Assembly: GCA_017616895.1 (NCBI GenBank)
Contig: JAFZXE010000016.1
Location: 1-64,000 of the forward strand
Reading direction: 5' to 3'
DNA length: 64,000 bases
Source of the DNA: Bacteroidales bacterium
GTDB lineage: Bacteria; Bacteroidota; Bacteroidia; Bacteroidales; P3
The notes beneath the pieces are model-generated. The model was not told the DNA's origin, did no database searches, and worked only from the letters and a program-made list of their open reading frames with translations. The position numbers were made by a program, and so were the translations under genes. The stretch's first letter is position 1; each line of letters opens with the position of its first letter. Of this stretch, positions 35,619-44,022 are shown one piece after another.

Positions 35619-35969
35619 TGGGGAATTTTGAATTTCGAAATTAGAAATTTGAAGATAATATAGCACAACTTTATTCATTTTGAGCATGACATAAAACGCA
35701 CATAATAAAGACGACATATTGAGCTGACGCTCTTGTTCTCCTGTTGGATAAGCTGGTAACTTTCACGGAGTGGGAATGGGAAGCGGAGGGTTCACGCCTT
35801 GGGCGTGGATTGTTTCGCAACTTATTTACTCCAAAGGTTTCACCAGCACCTCCAACAGAAATAAGGAAAGATTAACGAAGCGGTTCGCGCCTTTTTATTT
35901 TCCATATCAAAACAACGGCTTTTGGCTCAACGGTCGGAAGCCGTTATTTTTACCTTAATACAATTAAAT
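35619..35969. other. 351-bp intergenic region after metG
   Basis: It starts with a 7-bp array (35623-35657; gaatttt, gaatttc, gaaatta, gaaattt, gaagata). A small hairpin (cacgcc/ggcgtg, 35793-35807) and the terminator-like hairpin at 35914-35951 follow. No promoter matching TAnnTTTG and no credible ORF is seen. Confidence 0.6.
35914..35951 (+). terminator. hairpin with T-run upstream of the P-loop gene
   Basis: The arms aacggctt and aagccgtt form an 8-bp perfect stem around a 16-nt loop, followed by attttt. It could end metG transcription or attenuate the next gene, whose ATG is 18 nt further on. Confidence 0.65.
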
Positions 35970-36419
35970 ATGAAAACAAAACTAATCATTATTCGAGGCA
36001 ATGCCAACACCGGCAAATCAACTGTGGCAGCATGTGTACACAACATGTTGGTTGATATGTACAAACTGGAAGACAAAACTATTCCGCTTGACGACGAGGC
36101 ACGTGTGAGTACTTTTCATTCTAACCTTGTTGTAGAAGGCCACAGCATTGCGGTCATTTCTGAGGGCGACCGTGAGCAGAAGTTGAAGGAACAGATTGAC
36201 GATGCAAAAAGTCGCAATGCGAACATCATAGTGACATGCTTGCGGTCAAAGAACCGAAAAGGCTCGTCTTGCCGTATGATAATGACTGATTACCCGGAAC
36301 TGTATAACGAAAGTGTACAGGTGTGGACATCGTTTTCAACCGACAAAAGTATGATAATACCCCTCAAAAAGGCGGTCGCGGAAGTAATAGTAAACATAAT
36401 TGTAAAACTTATTAAATAG
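35970..36419 (+). CDS. small P-loop NTPase, unknown substrate
   Basis: The 149-aa protein starts MKTKLIIIRGNANTGKST, a Walker A motif (GNANTGKST) in the first strand-loop of a kinase-like fold. ISEGD and IIVTCLRSK may supply Walker B and following strands. It is short, like adenylylsulfate or nucleoside kinases, but no substrate motif is recognised. An upstream in-frame ATG (35922) would overlap the hairpin and is rejected. It lies 7 nt upstream of the secreted protein gene. Confidence 0.65.
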   Translation: MKTKLIIIRGNANTGKSTVAACVHNMLVDMYKLEDKTIPLDDEARVSTFHSNLVVEGHSIAVISEGDREQKLKEQIDDAKSRNANIIVTCLRSKNRKGSSCRMIMTDYPELYNESVQVWTSFSTDKSMIIPLKKAVAEVIVNIIVKLIK

Positions 36420-36426
36420 CGCTATT

Positions 36427-37314
36427 ATGAAAACAAAGAGTCTTGTAATTTTAGTCATGTTATTAGCTCTAATGCACACTGCTAATACACAGCAATATTA
36501 TACAATCACCACTGGAGTAGATATGTGTTTCGGCGAATGTGACGGGTCTGAGGAGGTGATTGGAGGTGGAACATATGCAGAGGGGAGCGAAATAGATTTG
36601 ATAGCTATACATAACGAGAAAGTTTATCCGAGCAACTGGACACGTCTTACATATCAGTGTGTACCATTAAATTCCACATCGGACACACTCCATATCACTG
36701 TCACCTGCGACGCAGAATATCTGGTTACACTTCAAGCCAAAGAATCCTGTACTAGAACTGTTGTTTCCGCCGATGAAAACATGGGTGCTGTTGTTGGTGA
36801 CGATACGGTCTTATGGTATCGCGATAATAACGAATACAATTCGCTGGAACCTGGGGTAATACAAGCTATACCCAACCCTGGCTATGATTTTTTATTTTGG
36901 AATAGTGATGGCCTTACTTTTATGGAAAACCCGCTGACAGTGAGATGCGGGAATTTCACAGCGTACTTTCAACAAAGCGCTGCCCATGACACCACCGTTA
37001 TTGAATATATCCATGACACAATATACCTCCATGATACTGTATATCTGCCAATTTATATCCATGATACCATTTACATTACACAAGATGGCGTTGATGCCGT
37101 AAAAGACTTTGAAACAAAAATCTATTCAAATCGAGGACAAATAGTGGTTGACGGTGCCGACGGCAATACCGTGACATTGCTGGATGTCAATGGTAGGATA
37201 CTTGCGGTGAAAAAGGATGAATATACGCTTCTGCGCTTTGATGTGCCATATAGCGGAACCTATCTAGTGAAAATTGGACAATATTCCACACACAAGATTG
37301 TGGTGATAAAGTAA
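36427..37314 (+). CDS. secreted protein with HDT(I/V)Y repeats and T9SS-like C-terminal domain
   Basis: The 295-aa protein has a signal peptide ending MHTANTQ. The N-terminal half has two beta-rich modules; the second (PNPGYDFLFWNSDGL to TAYFQ) resembles bacterial repeat (InlB-B-like) domains. A central low-complexity run repeats HDT-I/V-Y (about residues 187-217). The end (GRILAVKKDEY to STHKIVVIK) looks like a type A T9SS sorting domain, which directs export across the outer membrane and anchoring. The function of the exported part is unknown. Confidence 0.75.
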   Translation: MKTKSLVILVMLLALMHTANTQQYYTITTGVDMCFGECDGSEEVIGGGTYAEGSEIDLIAIHNEKVYPSNWTRLTYQCVPLNSTSDTLHITVTCDAEYLVTLQAKESCTRTVVSADENMGAVVGDDTVLWYRDNNEYNSLEPGVIQAIPNPGYDFLFWNSDGLTFMENPLTVRCGNFTAYFQQSAAHDTTVIEYIHDTIYLHDTVYLPIYIHDTIYITQDGVDAVKDFETKIYSNRGQIVVDGADGNTVTLLDVNGRILAVKKDEYTLLRFDVPYSGTYLVKIGQYSTHKIVVIK

Positions 37315-37348
37315 ACTACAACATAAAAACAACCGATTGGCGGTAGTA

Positions 37349-37502
37349 CTTCGATAGGTCCTCGAAAGATCATCGGAGGTACCATAGAGTTATCATAGAG
37401 TTACTGTAGAGTTTCACTAGAATTACCCTAGAATTACCCTAGAATTATCCTAGAATTACCCTAGAGTTACTATAGACCTATCGTAGAGTTGGGCGTGGAG
37501 TG
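37349..37502. repeat. 11-bp phased degenerate array (14 units)
   Basis: Fourteen 11-mers in exact register: cttcgataggt, cctcgaaagat, catcggaggta, ccatagagtta, tcatagagtta, ctgtagagttt, cactagaatta, ccctagaatta (twice), tcctagaatta, ccctagagtta, ctatagaccta, tcgtagagttg, ggcgtggagtg. The TAGA core is the most constant part. Confidence 0.88.
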
Positions 37503-37527
37503 GATTTTACTGAAAGTGCGCTCTCTA

Positions 37528-37551
37528 ATATAATTTACTAGTAAATTATAT
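37528..37551. promoter_or_regulatory. 24-bp perfect palindrome
   Basis: The sequence is fully self-complementary around a central CTAG with flanking A/T arms (arm atataatttact). It lies just after the 11-bp array and 155 bp upstream of the DUF4954 gene. It may be a dimeric repressor site. The A/T-rich stem without a T-run makes a terminator less likely. The rest of the gap to 37705 shows nothing clear. Confidence 0.6.
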
Positions 37552-37705
37552 ACTGCTGCTTGTGCTTTGACGTCGGACATGAGTCGAACGTGGGTGTCTT
37601 TACACGCTTTTCTGCAATATTATTATAAAAAGGGCGTTAATGATAATGCGGACGATTGTGAAGCCGTGGGATTCTATCAAGAAGTTTAAACATTGAACGT
37701 TAGCT

Positions 37706-39469
37706 GTGAGACCTCTTAGTTCAAACGAAATAGAAATACTGACCGCCTCTGGCTGCCGCTCTGCGGAGTGGGGAGAGGTGACTGTGGCAGAGGGATTCGA
37801 TGCCTCGAAGGTGTTCAACTGCCGCTTCAACGGGCGGGTGACGCTGGGCGAGTGCGAGGTGAGTGACTCGACTTTGGAGGACTGCACGATAGGCGACGGG
37901 TGTGTTGTCGGTTATGTGCGGCTGCTGAAAGGCTATACGGTTGAGAACAACTGCGAGCTACGCAATATCGGGGAGTTGTCGGCTGAGAAAGGCTATATGC
38001 CGCAGGCGGCGCCGATGAACGAGAACGGGGGAAGGACGATAGGGCTGTTTCGCGGGATGACGACGGGCGACGCGTACCTGTGGGCGAAATACCGCGGGGA
38101 AGAGCGGGTGATGCAGAAACTGCAGAGCTTGGCCGAGAAAGAGGCGAAAGACAAGCCGATCGGATATATAGGAGAGGGGTGCGAGATGAGGAACTGCGTG
38201 TGCCTGCGTAATGTGGCGGTGGGTAGCAACTGTGTGATAGAGAACTGCACGGCGCTGGAGGACGGCGTGATGGAGAGAGGGTGCAAGGTGGAGAACGGCG
38301 TGATAGCGCAGCGATTTCTGCTGGGCGAGAACGTGAAGTTGGAAAACGGGTTGCGGCTGGTGGACAGCGTGGTGGGCGACAACTCGACGCTTGCCTGCTG
38401 CGAGGTGGTGAGCAGCATGATATTCCCCGGACACGAGCAGCATCATAACAACTCGTTCCTGATAGCCGCCACCGTGAAAGGTCAAAGCAATGTGGCAGCG
38501 GGAGCGACGATAGGGTCGAACCACAACAGCCGTACGGCCGACGGCGAGATTGTGGCCGGAAGAGGTTTCTGGCCAGGATTGTGCTGCAGCTTCAAACACT
38601 CGTCGAAATTTGCGTCCTATTGCCTGCTGGCAAAGGCGGACTATCCATACGAGCTGAACATAGCGCTGCCGTTTGCGCTGGTGAACAACAACGTGGCGAA
38701 GAACCAACTGGAGGTGATGCCGGCATACTGGTGGATGTACAACATGTACGCATTGAAGCGCAACGCGGTGAAATACCGTCAGCGCGACAGACGCACGGAG
38801 AAACGGCAGCATATAGAATTCGAGATGTTCGCGCCCGACACGGTAGAGGAGATAATTGCAGCTAGGAAGCTGATAAAGATATGGACGGAGGAGGCTTACA
38901 ATCCCGCCTTGATGAAGGTGCTTCCGCCAGAGGAACGACAGATAGAGATTGTGGCGCAGGGGATGGAGAACTCTAAGCGCAAGGTGCTGCTGCTGAAAGC
39001 CGGAAAGGCATACAAGGCATACGGAGATATGCTGATATACTATGCTATGAGTGTGCTTGGTGGTCAGTGGTCGGTGGTCGGTGGTCAGCAGTCGGCAGCC
39101 AGCTGGCAGAGGGAGAAGAATTGGCACAATATCGGTGGGCAGCTGGTGGCAGAGAGCGACCTGAAGAAGCTGTTTGACGAGATGCAAGATTTTTCTAAGT
39201 GGGACGAGATACACAGAAGGATGGACGACTTCTGGAACGGATATGAGGAGCAGAAACGGCAGCACGCCTACCAAGTGTTGCTCGACCTGCTGCTGTGTGA
39301 CGAGATAAGCGACGAGCAGTGGAAACGGCTGACGGAGCGATATGAGGAGATTTGCAAGGAGATGGAGGAGCAGGCGAAAGCAAGCAGAGCGAAAGATTTT
39401 GAGAACGAGTTCAGGAAGATGACGTTTGAAACGGAGGAGGAGTTGAGTGCGGTGGTTAGTGGTCAGTAG
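37706..39469 (+). CDS. DUF4954-family protein with left-handed beta-helix
   Basis: The 587-aa protein begins at a GTG (MRPLSSNEIEIL), the start that fits this Bacteroidetes family. Its first ~300 residues contain hexapeptide-like repeats (CTIGDGCVVGYV, CVIENCTALEDG, VVGDNSTLACCEV), as in sugar-nucleotide acyl/nucleotidyltransferases. The C-terminal half is helical. A Gly/Gln/Ser-rich stretch (about residues 452-468) is encoded by a 7-bp array, and the last residues VVSGQ plus stop are encoded by another. The function is not established. Confidence 0.85.
   Translation: MRPLSSNEIEILTASGCRSAEWGEVTVAEGFDASKVFNCRFNGRVTLGECEVSDSTLEDCTIGDGCVVGYVRLLKGYTVENNCELRNIGELSAEKGYMPQAAPMNENGGRTIGLFRGMTTGDAYLWAKYRGEERVMQKLQSLAEKEAKDKPIGYIGEGCEMRNCVCLRNVAVGSNCVIENCTALEDGVMERGCKVENGVIAQRFLLGENVKLENGLRLVDSVVGDNSTLACCEVVSSMIFPGHEQHHNNSFLIAATVKGQSNVAAGATIGSNHNSRTADGEIVAGRGFWPGLCCSFKHSSKFASYCLLAKADYPYELNIALPFALVNNNVAKNQLEVMPAYWWMYNMYALKRNAVKYRQRDRRTEKRQHIEFEMFAPDTVEEIIAARKLIKIWTEEAYNPALMKVLPPEERQIEIVAQGMENSKRKVLLLKAGKAYKAYGDMLIYYAMSVLGGQWSVVGGQQSAASWQREKNWHNIGGQLVAESDLKKLFDEMQDFSKWDEIHRRMDDFWNGYEEQKRQHAYQVLLDLLLCDEISDEQWKRLTERYEEICKEMEEQAKASRAKDFENEFRKMTFETEEELSAVVSGQ
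39060..39108. repeat. 7-bp array inside the DUF4954 gene (7 units)
   Basis: Units gtggtca, gtggtcg, gtggtcg, gtggtca, gcagtcg, gcagcca, gctggca are in phase. They encode roughly GGQWSVVGGQQSAASWQ, a composition unlike the rest of the protein. Seven units (49 bp) are not a multiple of 3, so frame is kept by flanking bases. Confidence 0.8.
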
Positions 39470-39486
39470 TCAGTGGTTAGTGATTG
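39452..39486. repeat. 7-bp array at the end of the DUF4954 gene
   Basis: Units gtggtta, gtggtca, gtagtca, gtggtta, gtgattg. The TAG stop codon of the DUF4954 gene lies inside unit three. Confidence 0.78.
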
Positions 39487-39495
39487 GAAGTATGA

Positions 39496-41160
39496 ATGGT
39501 TGAACTGATGATGCATAAGATGAAATACATACAGGTTTTCTTGGTTTTGGCGCTGCTTGTGGCTGGATGTAAATCGACGCAGACAACCGGCCAGAAAAAC
39601 TCTGGCGACAAAGGGAAGCAGCGTATGGTGACCTCTGTCGACCTGGAGACGGAGTCGATGATGATAGAGGCCAAGATGAACCAGGAGCTGGATCAGACGG
39701 AGAAAGCGGTCAAGGGCTATAAGACAATATTGACTCGAAATCCGAACTTCGGCGCAGCTCTGTATGAACTGGCCAGTATGTACGAGAAAGTCGGGATGGT
39801 CGACAGCGCGCTGTACTACAGTCAGAGAGCCGAAGCCACAGACAAGGCGAACCAGTGGTACAAGCTGCAGCTGGCTACATTGTATCACGCCAAAGGCGAC
39901 TACAAAAACGAGATAAAGACCTGGGAAGCGTTGATAAAGCTCGATCCCGACAAACTGGATTACTACTACGAGCTGTCGAACACATACTTGGCAGACGGCA
40001 ACATAGAAGGAGCCATAGAGCCGCTGAACAGGGTGGAGAAAAAGATAGGAGTGACCGAGCCGATATCGCTGCAGAAACAGAAACTGTGGTCGGCATTGGG
40101 CAAGAACGACAAAGCGGCGCAGGAGATAGAAAAGCTGGCAGAAGCGCTGCCGCAAGAGAAGAAATACAGCGAGCTGATGGCGGAGATGTATATGAAGCAG
40201 AAGAACTACGCCAAAGCGAAGAAATACTACGACCAGATAGCAGCCGCCGACCCGACGGATGAATACATACATATATCGCTGGCGAACTACTACCACCAAG
40301 TGGGCGACGGAGAATCAACCTACAACGAGCTGAAGAAAGGGCTTCGAAGCAGTGTGTTGACCTGTACGGACAAAGTGCAGATTCTGTCGTCGATATACAC
40401 CGCCCAAGAGTTCTACAGCAGCGAACCAGGATACGCATTCAGCTTGCTGGAGGAGGTGATGAAAGACTGCTACGACACGATGACCTTCGCCCCACTATAC
40501 GGAGAGGTGCTGATGAACAGGCAGCGATACAGAGAGGCGGCAAATCAGTTTGGAGGTTATCTGAAACTCGACTCGTCGAGGTATGAGATATGGGAGGCTT
40601 ACCTGATATGTATGTCGGTATGCGATGCGGCAGAAGACAGTTTGCTGGATGCCGCAAGAACGGTGCAGAAGCTGTTCCCGTTCCAGTCGCTTCCGTATTT
40701 CATGGAAGGTCAGATATATGTGATAAAAAAAGAATACGCCAAAGCGGAAAAGCCGCTGGTGCAGTGTGTGAAACTGGGATTCAACAACGGATATATTGAA
40801 GCCGACACCTACGCTTTGCTGGCGGAGGTTTACTATAGGCAAGAGCGGCAGGAAGAGGCGTGGCAATGCTTCGAGAAGTCGCTGAAAGCCTCGCCCGACA
40901 ACATACCGACGCTGAACAACTACGCCTACTACCTTTCGGAGAACTCGACGAAGCTGGACAAAGCCGAGCAGATGTCGAAGAAGACGATAGTGGCGGAGCC
41001 GGAGAACCCCACCTATCTCGACACCTACGCCTGGATACTATACAAGATGGGGAGAGCAAAAGAGGCTTTGCCGTATATGGAGAAAGCCATCAAGAACGAC
41101 CAAGAGGATAGCGCGACGCTGAAAGAACACTTGGAGGTCATACAGAAAGCAGCAAGATAA
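39496..41160 (+). CDS. TPR-repeat lipoprotein
   Basis: The 554-aa protein has a lipoprotein signal (KYIQVFLVLALLVAGC) and then nearly continuous TPR helices (for example AALYELASMYEKVGMVDSAL and NIPTLNNYAYYLSEN). It could start at 39496 or at the later ATG at 39520, which gives a tighter signal peptide. TPR lipoproteins next to DUF4292 and LolA-like proteins point to an outer-membrane assembly or scaffold role. It ends 2 nt before the next gene. Confidence 0.85.
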   Translation: MVELMMHKMKYIQVFLVLALLVAGCKSTQTTGQKNSGDKGKQRMVTSVDLETESMMIEAKMNQELDQTEKAVKGYKTILTRNPNFGAALYELASMYEKVGMVDSALYYSQRAEATDKANQWYKLQLATLYHAKGDYKNEIKTWEALIKLDPDKLDYYYELSNTYLADGNIEGAIEPLNRVEKKIGVTEPISLQKQKLWSALGKNDKAAQEIEKLAEALPQEKKYSELMAEMYMKQKNYAKAKKYYDQIAAADPTDEYIHISLANYYHQVGDGESTYNELKKGLRSSVLTCTDKVQILSSIYTAQEFYSSEPGYAFSLLEEVMKDCYDTMTFAPLYGEVLMNRQRYREAANQFGGYLKLDSSRYEIWEAYLICMSVCDAAEDSLLDAARTVQKLFPFQSLPYFMEGQIYVIKKEYAKAEKPLVQCVKLGFNNGYIEADTYALLAEVYYRQERQEEAWQCFEKSLKASPDNIPTLNNYAYYLSENSTKLDKAEQMSKKTIVAEPENPTYLDTYAWILYKMGRAKEALPYMEKAIKNDQEDSATLKEHLEVIQKAAR

Positions 41161-41162
41161 CT

Positions 41163-41834
41163 GTGAAGAAAAGCTTGGCACATAGACAACTGGGAATCGC
41201 ATTTATGGCGGTGGCGATGGCTTTGAGTGTGGCCGGATGTCGGAACAGCTCGAAGATTGCACACGATAGAAGCGAGACACCGCAGCAGAGCGGCAAAACG
41301 GCTGCCGAATGTGTGGAAGTCTCGCGTTGCGAAACCTTGATTGCCAATTTCGAATGCACCGTTGACGACATAACGGTCAACGGGCAACTCAGGATGAGAC
41401 GGGATTCCGTGATATGGGTAAGCCTCAACAAATTTATAGAATTGGGGCGAGCCAAGCTGACACGCGACTCGATATTCGTATATGCCAAGATTGCCAGCCG
41501 CTACTTTGAAGGCACCTATTCGGATTTGGAGAAAGTGGCCGGAATAACGACAGATTTCGAATCCCTGCAAGAGCTTTTTCTCGGAGAGAAAGAGTTTGTG
41601 AGGAAAAACTGGGTGATAGCCGATTTCGGCGACTGGCGGCAGACGATTGAAGTGATGGATGACGGTTCGATGGTGAAGAACAAAAACTATCCCTATCGTG
41701 CCAACATCATGGTGAGGAGCAAGCTTTATTCCGGCACAGCAACTGTAATTTACAACAAAGTGAGCATGAACCGCCCCACGACCTATCCTTACAGCGTAAG
41801 CTCGGTAGCCCGAAAGTATGAAGTCAAGAAATGA
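41163..41834 (+). CDS. DUF4292 lipoprotein (LolB/LppX-like fold)
   Basis: The 223-aa protein starts at GTG and has a lipobox (ALSVAGC). The DUF4292 core (LIANFECTVDDITVNGQLR through the SVIWVSLNKFIELGRAK region, given here in parts) is a half-barrel that resembles lipid- or lipoprotein-carrying LolA/LolB folds. Together with the LolA-like gene that overlaps it by 4 nt, it may transfer lipoproteins or lipids to the outer membrane; this is inference from fold and context. Confidence 0.8.
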   Translation: MKKSLAHRQLGIAFMAVAMALSVAGCRNSSKIAHDRSETPQQSGKTAAECVEVSRCETLIANFECTVDDITVNGQLRMRRDSVIWVSLNKFIELGRAKLTRDSIFVYAKIASRYFEGTYSDLEKVAGITTDFESLQELFLGEKEFVRKNWVIADFGDWRQTIEVMDDGSMVKNKNYPYRANIMVRSKLYSGTATVIYNKVSMNRPTTYPYSVSSVARKYEVKK

Positions 41835-42604
41835 GAACAGGAAACATTAAACATATAACGATTGCGATTGTGCTGATGACGCTTGCATGCGGCAGCATCA
41901 GTGCGCAGGAGCCAGTGACGATAAACACCGCCACCAATTCGGATACGGCGAAGGCGATAGTGGAGAGATTCCTCAAGGCGCTAAACTATGAGGCGCTTCC
42001 GGCCGACTCGATGCTATATATCGAGAGTTCTATCTTCGACTTCCACGACCGTAGTGACACCCTGGTGATGAAGCGCTGGTTTCTGCCGCCACACAGCCAC
42101 CGAGTAGAGCTTTGGTCGCACGGAAAGCTGCAACTCGGTTACCTTACCAACGGCTTAGACAACGCACGGCTGTACGACACCATCAAACATGTGTGGCAGA
42201 AGATGACCCTCGCCGACTACTACGACAGAGGCGCTGCCTACGACTTCCACACCCCGCTATACAAATGGCGCACCAACGGCACTGAGGTACAGTATCTTGG
42301 TGAAAAAGAAATACAGGGGGTGAAAGTATATGAAGTCCATGTTGAAACGCCCGGGATGTATAAGAGAGAATACCTTTTCGAACGGGAAAACGGACTCCTC
42401 TTCTTTATCATCGAACACCCTGAAATATACAGCGGGGAAGTTGATCCCTATCACCGAAATGTTGACTGGCGCGCCTTCACCGACTATATCCACATAGGGC
42501 AATCGTTACTTCCATATACTGAGAGCTACAGACGCGACGGCCGTGTGACTGTTATAAACCACAGATATACTTTTCTCAAAAAAGAGAAGAAGAAATTTGA
42601 ATAG
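41831..42604 (+). CDS. LolA-like periplasmic protein
   Basis: The 257-aa protein has a signal peptide ending GSISAQ. The mature part has alternating strands with the DRSDTLVMKRWFLPP and RVELWSHGKLQLGYL segments, as in outer-membrane lipoprotein carrier-like domains. The ATGA overlap with the DUF4292 gene couples their translation. Exact ligand unknown. Confidence 0.7.
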   Translation: MRTGNIKHITIAIVLMTLACGSISAQEPVTINTATNSDTAKAIVERFLKALNYEALPADSMLYIESSIFDFHDRSDTLVMKRWFLPPHSHRVELWSHGKLQLGYLTNGLDNARLYDTIKHVWQKMTLADYYDRGAAYDFHTPLYKWRTNGTEVQYLGEKEIQGVKVYEVHVETPGMYKREYLFERENGLLFFIIEHPEIYSGEVDPYHRNVDWRAFTDYIHIGQSLLPYTESYRRDGRVTVINHRYTFLKKEKKKFE

Positions 42605-42629
42605 CGGATGGCAATTATTTTGATGACAG

Positions 42630-43061
42630 ATGAGTGACCAAGATTATATGCAACAAGCTTACAACGAGGCGTTGGCAGCGTACGAAGAAGACGAGATACC
42701 AGTGGGAGCGGTTGTGGTGTGCGACGGACGCGTTGTTGCTTCGGCACATAACCAGACGGAGCGATTGGGGGATGTGACCGCACACGCTGAGATGCTGGCA
42801 ATCACCGCAGCGGCAGATGAGTTGGGTGGTAAATATCTTGACGAGTGTACGCTTTATGTCACCTTAGAACCCTGCATCATGTGCGCAGGAGCGATTGGTT
42901 GGTCGCAGATGAAACGGGTGGTTTACGGTGCAAGTGACGAAAAACGAGGTTATACACGTTATGCTCCGTCGCCGTTGCATCCCAAGACAGAGGTGACCAC
43001 GGGAGTGATGAAAGAGGAATGTGAAGAGCTTATGAAGCGGTTTTTCAAAGAGAAACGATAA
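42630..43061 (+). CDS. tadA: tRNA adenosine(34) deaminase TadA
   Basis: TadA converts A34 to inosine in tRNA-Arg. The 143-aa protein has the Zn/catalytic motifs HAE (H52, E54) and PCIMC (C82, C85), and the N-terminal AYEEDEIPVGAV typical of TadA. Length is slightly short but complete. It is followed by 7-bp repeats (43085-43133) up to the next start codon. Confidence 0.94.
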   Translation: MSDQDYMQQAYNEALAAYEEDEIPVGAVVVCDGRVVASAHNQTERLGDVTAHAEMLAITAAADELGGKYLDECTLYVTLEPCIMCAGAIGWSQMKRVVYGASDEKRGYTRYAPSPLHPKTEVTTGVMKEECEELMKRFFKEKR

Positions 43062-43084
43062 ACGTGCCGTGACTCTGACACATA

Positions 43085-43133
43085 CAGATAATCGATAATC
43101 AAACAATAACACACTCAAACAATTAAGCAATAT
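43085..43133. repeat. 7-bp phased array before the nucleotidyltransferase gene
   Basis: Units cagataa, tcgataa, tcaaaca, ataacac, actcaaa, caattaa, gcaatat end one base before the ATG at 43135. The similarity between units is weaker than in other arrays. Confidence 0.55.
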
Positions 43134-43134
43134 C

Positions 43135-44022
43135 ATGAAACCTACATTACTGGTACTTGCGGCAGGCATGGGAAGCCGCTACGGTGGATTGAAACAAATG
43201 GACGGCGTAGGCCCTCACGGTGAGGCAATACTCGACTACTCCGTCACCGACGCCATCCGCGCTGGATTCGGCAAGGCCGTCTTCGTCATACGTCACAGTT
43301 TCGACGAGGAGTTCCGCAAGGTGTTTAACAGCGAGAGGTGGAACAATCAGATAAAGATAGAATACGTCTATCAGGAGCTGGACAAGCTTCCCGAAGGATT
43401 CAGCGTACCCGAAGGACGCGAGAAGCCGTGGGGTACGAACCACGCGGTGCTTATGGCGAAAGAGGTAATACATGAGCCGTTCGCCATCATCAACGCCGAC
43501 GACTTCTACGGCGGCGATGCCTTCAAGGTGATGGCCGACTACCTGATGACACTCGAAAAGACAGAGGGCAAATACTGCATGGTAGGCTACCGCTTGGAAA
43601 ACACGCTGAGTGAGAACGGCTCGGTGTCGAGGGGTGTTTGCAAGGTCGATGCCAACGGTTTGCTAATCGGTATGGACGAACGAACCTCTATCGCCCGCAC
43701 AGCCGAAGGTATAGCATATACCGACGCCGAAGGTCAGCACCCGCTGCCAGCCGACGCAACTGTGTCGATGAACCTGTTCGGCTTCACGCCTGACTATTTC
43801 GCCAAGAGCGAGAAACTTTTCGTGCAGTTCCTTAAAGAGAAGGGCGGAGAGTTGAAGTCAGAATACTACATCCCATACGCCGTCAACACTTTTATCGGCG
43901 ACGGAAGCGCCACAATGACCGTTCTGAAGACCACAGCCAAGTGGTTTGGCGTCACCTACAAGGAAGACCGCCCGATGGTTGTGGAACGCCTGCGGAGACT
44001 CCACGAAGAGGGCGTGTATTAG
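43135..44022 (+). CDS. sugar-phosphate nucleotidyltransferase
   Basis: The 295-aa protein has the nucleotide-binding start LVLAAGMGSRYGGLKQMDG and the metal-binding INADDFYGGDAF, typical of NDP-sugar pyrophosphorylases. The exact nucleotide and sugar cannot be read from sequence; this subgroup is common in Bacteroidetes and not well characterised. Its stop codon overlaps the GTG of the next gene (TAGTG). Confidence 0.88.
   Translation: MKPTLLVLAAGMGSRYGGLKQMDGVGPHGEAILDYSVTDAIRAGFGKAVFVIRHSFDEEFRKVFNSERWNNQIKIEYVYQELDKLPEGFSVPEGREKPWGTNHAVLMAKEVIHEPFAIINADDFYGGDAFKVMADYLMTLEKTEGKYCMVGYRLENTLSENGSVSRGVCKVDANGLLIGMDERTSIARTAEGIAYTDAEGQHPLPADATVSMNLFGFTPDYFAKSEKLFVQFLKEKGGELKSEYYIPYAVNTFIGDGSATMTVLKTTAKWFGVTYKEDRPMVVERLRRLHEEGVY

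Noticed and set aside
37958-39274. 438-codon minus-strand ORF opposite the DUF4954 gene
   Set aside because: Shadow of a conserved Bacteroidetes protein; composition is untypical.
43941-44021. Upstream extension of the THUMP-like methyltransferase
   Set aside because: It lies wholly within the nucleotidyltransferase gene in another frame; the GTG at 44022 fits stop-start coupling.
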